Origin: Ceratorhiza oryzae-sativae
Lineage: Eukaryota; Basidiomycota; Agaricomycetes; Cantharellales; Ceratobasidiaceae
NCBI GenBank assembly: GCA_030998015.1
Contig: JARWMV010000241.1
Span: forward strand, 1,178,001 to 1,242,000
DNA length: 64,000 nucleotides
Direction: 5' to 3'
Position numbers and translations under genes: made by a program. Below the pieces are notes generated by a model, which was not told the origin of the DNA, ran no database searches, and was given only the letters and a program-made list of their open reading frames with translations. Shown piece by piece: positions 57,889 to 64,000 of this stretch; position 1 is the first letter of the stretch, and each line of letters starts with the position of its first letter.

Positions 57889-58030
57889 ACCCGCCTTGTT
57901 TTTCGTTCTTATTTTCGTTCGATTTGATACTTATGCATAGTTAAACTTATGTTATCCGTTTTTTCAACTGTATGCACAAGTTGTTGTATCAAGAATTGGA
58001 TGTTGTATTCGGATGCTCTGACGAGACCCA

Positions 58031-58578
58031 TGTGGTGGTTGCTCTTGAACTCATCACCAGAAGCCAACTGTAGAGACTTGAGATATTGATCAAGTCTTTC
58101 ACTATGAAAGCAAAGCCGTCCGTCCCCCCAGCATGTTACGAAAGGGCAATCAAGGTCCTGTCATTAGACCGAGTCTAGGTTTCTAACGGTTCCATCGCAA
58201 ATAGCCACTTGTTGAACCATGGATTGGTTCGCTATAATCGCCAGGAAGGCTTTCGCTCGCAACGACGATAGGTGTCGAGTGAGTGAAAGAGACGCTCTTT
58301 CAGCGCAGACTGAAAACCCCGAGTCTAATTCGCATGTCGGCATCAACTCGTTTGCTGGGACCAAATGTACCATTTGAACGTCACCCCGTGCGACCCACCG
58401 ACTGACGTAATCACACCACACATCTTCAAATCCAAGACAACCCGCACGTCAAAACAACCAAAAAAGTAATAAAGAAAGACAAAAAACTGCGCAAAAAATT
58501 AAGATGACTAGGGTGTAATACAAACACGCGCTACAATCCTATTTTTTTTTCTTCTATCCAATTCCTATGCAGCACCCA
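58031..58578. other. Spacer between the array and the NIPA gene
   Basis: AT-rich near 58430-58560, including the 3' untranslated region of the minus-strand transporter gene. No further CaaX gene is found. Confidence 0.5.
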
Positions 58579-60056
58579 CTACCTCCTCCCGCCCCGATGT
58601 AACCTCGTCCGCTCGTCCCCCTCTTCGTCGCTCTCCTCTCGTACGTCCTCGAGAGGGACGCCGCCTCCGTTGGCCATGGCCGTAGCCTCTGGGTCGAATC
58701 GATACAAACTGCTGCTCCGCCTCGCGTGTCCTCCGCCGGCGCTCGCCGGCGGATTCGCCCACGCGACGTCGTCTTCTTCGATCGCCCGCGAGGGTTGGCC
58801 GAGCGTTTGGACATGTCGAGAGGCGTTTAATAGGTGGACGCCGAGGAATGTGGTGATGAATCCCGCTAGGAGCGAGACGGTGTTGACTGGATCTGTTGTG
58901 TTGAAGCCTCGGAACAAGAGCGCAGACGCCAGGATGGTCGCTGTCGAAAAGCCGACGTAATACATTGGATTTACACTGTTGCCCGGTTGGTTAGTGTCAA
59001 TCAGGCCTAGAGAAAAGGGGGGGGGGAAGAGAAAGAGCAACTCACACATTCGTCGAAAATGTATCCAATGCCTTGTTAAAATAGTTCATCTGCACAACAA
59101 TGCACGACGCCGTGACGACACCGAATACCCAAGTGCTCGGATGCCCGAGCTGGTTATTGCCCGCGAGGGTCAATTTGACGGCGACGCCGAACCCTTTGAT
59201 CGCCATCACGCTTATGCTTCCGACGAGGGAGCAGATGGATATGTACACGAGCGGCGTTTTCTTGCCAAAGGTCGGGACCAGGCGGTAGATGGCAAAGAGG
59301 GAGTAGACGGTTACGCAAAAGGTGTACATTAGGAAACCTGTAAGAGGAAGAGGTGCGGTTAGCCGTGAGGGTCGAGGAGGGTGGTGTGGGACGAACCAGG
59401 CTGGATGGCATACTGCAATATCTCGTCGACGGTCTGGACTTCTTTATCCTCTGGCGCATGGAGCACAATAATAACAGAGCCCAGGAGACATAGCGTGCAG
59501 CCTACCCGGCCGATGTGACCCAGTTCTTCGTGGAGGAGGAGCGATGCGAGGACTGCGCTATGATGATCCGGGTGAGCGAAACGTGGAACTAGGCGGGCTC
59601 AACGCAGGTAACACACCCGATGAGAACGCTGAGAGCGCCGAGCGGAGTGACGAGGATGGCAGGTGCAAACGTATAGGCTGCAAAATTGGCGACTGGCGGC
59701 GTGCTGGCGGTCAGCAAAGGATCGTTCCAGGGGTGCGAGCGCCTACGTACTTTCCCCGATGATCACTGCAGCCCGCAGCACATGAGCACAAAATCGCCCG
59801 TAAAATCTCAGAAAACAAAAACCCACTCGTAATCATCCCAGCCCACCATATCGGGTTTTTCAGATACGCCAGGTTGTCCGACGCATTCTGGCTTGCAGGG
59901 GCTCGTCGTGCAGCATCGTTCAAGCCCTACTCCACGTCAGCACCAACACGCGCGCGGCGACCACGAATAAACCTTTTTTGTGATGATAAAACTCGTTCCT
60001 ATCGCCAGCGAACTTGTGCATGCCAAGCCAAGGCCAATCCACTTGTCCTCGACCAT
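58579..60056 (-). CDS. NIPA-type magnesium transporter
   Basis: Membrane protein of the NIPA (DUF803) family, within the drug/metabolite transporter fold, moving Mg2+ across plasma or endosomal membranes. The ATG at 60056 gives [20 protein letters not shown], then [16 protein letters not shown], the family start. Following blocks are [172 protein letters not shown] and [15 protein letters not shown]. Nine or so membrane segments are expected, ending in a soluble Ser/Glu-rich tail. About seven exons with 45-70 nt introns join cleanly; one short exon (IIGE) shows an Asn-Phe-type gap beside it where a residue or two may be lost. Confidence 0.94.
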
Positions 60057-60499
60057 CGTTGGGGGTAGGTGCAGTTACACGGTAACATCTGGCCGCAAGT
60101 CACGTGTCAGGGCGCGCCATCCCTTCGATCCGGCAGGTGTCAACAAACAGCGCCCGTTATATTCAGATTTTGTCGTCCGAGATCCACCGGGTGCCTGGGG
60201 TTGCCGCTGGACAACACTCTGTTGGCAATCCTCCGAATCATGGAATATCGCTAGCCACCTATAACTGACGAGCCTGGTGCTATTCTCGTGACTCGGAAAA
60301 CACAACTTCCAGGACTTTGCGGGGTCTCCTAGGTGATCCTTTCAGTATAGCCGCATAAAAACTCGATTCCAAGGAATGCATTGCCGCAGCTAGAAAATAC
60401 TCCCAGAAATGCCGCTCTAATTAAACTTTCAACGATTTATTAATAGCTGTAAGCTTGGAAAATTCAAATCCGGGATGGTGTTGAGTACAACCTAGGATT
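60057..60499. other. Promoter region of the NIPA gene
   Basis: No gene seen; the spacer lies between the transporter start and the 3' end of the polygalacturonase relic. Confidence 0.45.
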
Positions 60500-61760
60500 G
60501 TATGCATGAAAGCCATCTGAGTAAAGCTAGCACCACAATCGACTGCAACTCTCTGGGCCTCGGACGAAACAGCAAACTTATTCATCCACTCGACAAAGTT
60601 GATCCGTTAAGGGGTGGGCTGGATGTGTACGCATCATTCTCAGCACTCACAGATGTCTTTGCTTCATTGTTCACCATTCCAAGAGCATTTGGTTACAATT
60701 GATTGATAGCCACGCCGAATCTCTCAGTGCTGGCGTAGTATTATCACCAGACACTGAAACACCCGTAGCGGTAGCGGTAATCTTGAAGCGGATCGCCTGG
60801 TTGTGTTGATTTCGTTATTCAATAAATGGATATTTTGGACGAGGTGGTTAGAGTCGACTGAAACAACAGACCCGCCGTGTCCACCGGTCCAGGGGTTGCG
60901 TCGAAAGATGTCATTTGAACTATCACTAATCGCAATGTAGTTGCCTTGGTTGATGATGACACGATCCTGGATAGGTTCATTTTTTTGAACCCAGTCTATT
61001 TTGTCCGCTCAGCCCGCTATCCTCGATAGCAAATTACCCAACCTAATGTCAAGCCCTTCCCCGTTGATGTACTTTTGGAACGAAATTGAGTGGGACATAT
61101 CTGCTATGTCCAGCAGCCTTGATATTTGAATTTCATTCGCAGTAACTCCGGCGGTCAACCCAACCACATCAGGTCACCGCTCCTTCCCCAATCTTGCGCA
61201 CACGAATGCGCGATTTACGATTTACAATATTCAAATTGGATATGTTGAACGGGGTACGGTTTCCCGAACTGTAGGAAAGGGCTCGCCAGTTGAGAACCGT
61301 GTCGAGACTTTTATTTCGTTATTGAACGGGGCTTGGTCATACTCCCTTCACTGCCTAGGTCATCCCATTAGGACGGGCCGTTGGCATTGAAAGTTTACCC
61401 ATTCTCGTGGCTATCACGTCCACCCACGATGTCGTTCATCATCATAAGGAGGAGCTTGGCCAGTCGCTCGTAGGTCATATTCGTTCTCAAAACCAAGAAC
61501 GGGGGACCGAACTAATTCTTCACCACAAATGTGTGGTCTGGTAACTCGTTTCGGGCGTATTGAAAGGAGCTCAGTGAATATAACTTCCCAGCCTGGATGG
61601 TGAAAGAGTCGATTTTCAAGGTTGCACACTTTGGAATAGCAACGACGCCGTCGATCGAGGAGTGCTGGTCGTACAGCGTCCAAGGCAGGTCGAAGCAAAG
61701 GCTAGAGGGAAAGCGGCGAGAACAATTACAGCACAGGGCATTCCGTAAATCCCATTTAGG
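60500..61760 (-). pseudogene. GH28 endopolygalacturonase pseudogene
   Basis: Relic of a secreted pectin-degrading enzyme. Minus-strand pieces in family order: a leader-like AVIVLAAFPLAFAS, VVAIPKCATLKIDSFTIQAG (family: C..I.IDSFTVPAGK), GSEGSMTKPRS, TPFNISNLNIVN, TANEIQISRL, DRVIINQGNYIAISDSS, WTGGHGGSVVSVDSNHLVQN, IHLLNNEIN, IRFKITATATGVSVSGDNTT and NKFAVSSEAQRVAVDCGAS. The pieces lie in different frames with several stops. The catalytic pair QDD reads QDR, and RIK reads RFK; GGHG is kept. This is genuine decay rather than one sequencing error, since frames, stops and catalytic residues are all affected. Confidence 0.76.
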
Positions 61761-62948
61761 ACTGGACTATTGCTGGAGCAAGCGGTACATAGGGGGCCGG
61801 GGGTTACCAGAGGGAAATAGCCATTTTTGTTTTTTTACCTAACGCCGCTTCTCAGGACGGTAATCTATTCAATCCACTCATAAGTAGGATTTCAAGCGCG
61901 TCCAAACCTAGACTGGAAACCCGGAACATCCTACAGGCTGGCGCGAATGCAGGTCATTTGACTAATCGAACCCTCTAGATGAGTGCAATGAACATGTGCA
62001 ATCGCTGAGAAGCGAGGCGGGCGGACACCGGTTTCATCAGAATATGCCAAAGTAATCGAAGCCCGCACTCTTGGGGCTATGGGCGGACTTGGAGATAGTA
62101 ACTCGCGTAGGCGGGTCTAATGTAAAGTCTTCGATAGAGAGTTTATGGTGCCATTTTTGCACTTTTAAGAGTTAATGCAGTCTCTACACCATTGGTAGCG
62201 AAAATTTGCATACCTGCATCTGCATCCTGAATATATTTACGTCTCAAAGCGATCTGGTTCATATTTTTCCGGTCGAGCTTCAGAGGGCCAAGTGGAGGGG
62301 AGTCATTTTTCATCCCCGTATCGAGGAGTCCTACACCGGATTACCGATCCGAAGAATCAGCATATAGCTGCATGAAGAGAGAAAGCCACCTTTACGCTCC
62401 AACGCACTAGGATTTGCACAAAGAAAACAGGGAAGGGGATAAGAAATTATTCGGCAAAATGCGTCGAAACGGACAGTCCAACGCGCACCAAATTAGAGTC
62501 TTTGGGCTGTGCAAAACACCGCAGTAACGATCCTACTCGGACGCTTGAGCGCTTGGGTTGGGTCTAGGCGTAATACACGTTGTTTTTTCATCGTACTGCG
62601 AACCAAGCTCTTGGGATCGTGACGCAGTTGCCATCCAAGGTGTGGTGGCGACTAAATTGTACCTGAAGTGGCAAACAATATTCACGCGAGGAGTACTATC
62701 GATTGGTGCCTCGGCGACTCTCGATCAGCCTCGACTTTTCACCCTTATTGTCCCTAGATATCTCGTGCCTGGGTTCAAGTTGTGTCGGCCAGGCATCCTT
62801 ACTGCCTTATGCGACAACAATGGCCGAGCAACGTCCAACACTCATAGTCGCAGTGCGCACAAATGCCCACCAATCTGCGTGTCTGTCTCGCCAAGCTAGT
62901 ACAGCTCCTTCTACTCAGCTACTCAATCTCATACTCATAATCATACTC
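61761..62948. other. Spacer and upstream region of CaaX gene 7
   Basis: No gene recognised. Unlike copies 3-6, there is no TATATAAA within 130 nt of the ATG and no CCACGTGCGCT block, so copy 7 has lost or never had the array-type promoter. A pyrimidine-rich CTCATACTCATAATCATACT directly precedes the ATG and resembles the TTCATACTC leader of copies 3-5. Confidence 0.45.
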
Positions 62949-63044
62949 ATGGATTCCGCCACTACCTACACCTACACCCCCGAGCCCGTCAACCAAGACA
63001 GGGGTGACAGCGGAAGCGGCAGCCAGTATTGCGTCATAGCCTAG
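62949..63044 (+). CDS. CaaX lipopeptide (pheromone-like) precursor, copy 7
   Basis: Intronless, 31 codons: MDSATTYTYTPEP, then VNQDRGDSGSGSQYCVIA and TAG. It has the shortest leader of the seven. The segment before the core is VNQDR instead of VDRDT. It keeps the TTYTYTPEPV leader type of copies 3-6 but shares the TAG stop with copy 1. The predicted core GDSGSGSQYC is identical to that of the array copies, so selection on the mature peptide is likely while the pro-part drifts. Its flanks are not part of the tandem array. Confidence 0.82.
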   Translation: MDSATTYTYTPEPVNQDRGDSGSGSQYCVIA

Positions 63045-64000
63045 ACGCTTTTTCGTTCAGATATCTTCGTTATTTTGGAGGTTGATTGGTATTTATGGCC
63101 ATGTATGCGGATGTAATTGTTTCGGTCTCATGCGTCGCAAAGTGTGAGACGTGTAGGGCATTGTAAAGGAGTTTGAATTTGTATTGTTAAATGGAAATGA
63201 CAGCGGAATTCATTGAATAAAACCGGCTCATACCAGCCAGTACAGAGTTAAATTATTTGTGTACAGACCAACAAGCACAACGATTGACTGATAGTCAGAA
63301 ACATCTTACGGTCAAAGCCAAGAATACCGAATAAATACCAAGGCGTATCAGTCAAATGCAAGCCTTTCAGCCAATCGTTTTCACATTTCGCGATTGCCAC
63401 AGGTCGTTTCATGCGATGATATTCAGGCATCTTGTACCCCATCTGCGAAGATCATACGAGATGCTCGACCTCTTCTCACCGAGCCCTCTAATTGACACTA
63501 CGAGTCCAAGGCTCTTGGCAGGCACGCTGTGTCCCACCCGCAATATTTACGGCCGCAGAAACGCGTCGCATACAACTTTACCCACGTTGGTTAGTCAGAT
63601 CGCTCCAAGAGGAACGGACGATGACATGAGGCTGGAAGGGGAAGGGGAAAGCACCTACATAAGTCGATCGAGGCTCATATAAAACTTTCAAGGCGGACTT
63701 CGTGCGACCCGGGGGGGGACTCGACTTCGTGACATATTTCCCACCCATCTATGCTTTCGTCGTTGATGAAGTACCACTTTATTCAATCTCCTCCTTGTAA
63801 TTTCTTCTATCTGTTGCTTGTCTGATGAATGAAGACCATGCCTCTAAGCGCCCTTCTCTCATCGCCGGGCGGGTCGATCGATGATCGATTTGGTGGCCCG
63901 TGTGGGTGAAGGACGAGGTTGCCAATCATTTCACCTGATACCGGTACAAGGCAATGTATCGCATTCCTATAGTTTTGTGTTGACCTATATTAGGTCTGAC
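63045..64000. other. Right-hand spacer
   Basis: Contains the 3' flank of copy 7 and unassigned DNA. A 108-codon plus ORF at 63356-63682 shows no family features. No eighth CaaX gene and no receptor gene is visible to the window's end. Confidence 0.45.

Larger units (their letters stand above)
56600..58030 (+). repeat. CaaX array, unit 4
   Basis: Carries TGGCTGGCCTCGAAATTGCG, GAGTGGGGCCGAAAAGAAGC, TCCTCGATTGAGATCCCTTG, CCACGTGCGCTGAG, ATCATGGCTATTGTCCTGCC, the TATA box, the peptide gene and the standard 3' flank. Relative to unit 2 it has an additional stretch of about 250 nt around 56.7-56.9 kb that itself contains two inverted lines (TTGGCGGAGCCCAACTTGTC facing GACAAGTTGGCTCCCACCAA), a possible small foldback insert. 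Confidence 0.7.

Noticed and set aside
58579..60056. NIPA protein considered as a seven-helix pheromone receptor
   Set aside because: The sequence shows NIPA blocks ([34 protein letters not shown]) and not STE3 ones.
1..64000. CRISPR arrays, rRNA genes, intact transposons
   Set aside because: No regularly spaced short repeats, no rRNA-like blocks, and only C-terminal retrotransposon scraps were seen.

Overview
This window is nuclear DNA from a filamentous basidiomycete. Genes are split by many 45-90 nt GT-AG introns, with a few GC-AG introns. The proteins have fungal relatives: calcineurin A, a NIPA-type Mg transporter, secreted intradiol dioxygenases, a GH28 pectinase relic and F-box/LRR proteins. 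Seven tiny genes end in a CaaX prenylation box, as basidiomycete lipopeptide pheromone precursors do. An Agaricomycete of the Rhizoctonia/Ceratobasidium type is my inference from style; no rRNA or other marker here proves it.

Layout. 0-6.5 kb: 3' part of a single-pass membrane protein, serine hydroxymethyltransferase, an orphan multi-pass membrane protein and a monoacylglycerol-lipase-type hydrolase. 7.0-8.3 kb: two CaaX peptide genes in tandem. 8.3-23.6 kb: gene-poor DNA holding four small paralogous genes that each encode about one dsRNA-binding domain, plus one pRiA4b ORF-3-like gene. 23.6-31.1 kb: Xaa-Pro aminopeptidase and calcineurin A. 31.4-36.6 kb: a degenerate and an apparently intact intradiol ring-cleavage dioxygenase on the minus strand. 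38.7-40.1 kb: F-box/LRR protein. 43.8-51.8 kb: a SAM methyltransferase and two UDP-glycosyltransferases (one a truncated pseudogene), edged by remnants of a non-LTR retrotransposon C-terminus. 52.3-58.0 kb: four tandem repeat units, each carrying one CaaX peptide gene. 58.6-60.1 kb: NIPA transporter. 60.5-61.8 kb: dead GH28 polygalacturonase. 62.9 kb: a seventh CaaX peptide gene.

Most notable is the family of seven CaaX peptide genes. Six share the C-terminal core GDSGSGSQYCVIA; the seventh, copy 2, is a divergent variant. They lie in two groups about 45 kb apart, and most have a TATA box about 92-124 nt before the ATG. This looks like amplification of a prenylated-peptide (pheromone-like) gene, yet no STE3-type receptor is visible in the window. 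The second notable point is the dsRNA-binding mini-family, in which three members appear to place the stop codon at or next to the start of a last, otherwise non-coding exon.

Caution: several conserved genes (SHMT, calcineurin, aminopeptidase, UGT) show single-base frame breaks, some in G/C runs. That suggests residual assembly indels, so a frame break alone should not be read as pseudogenisation. Exon limits were inferred by eye from splice motifs and family conservation.
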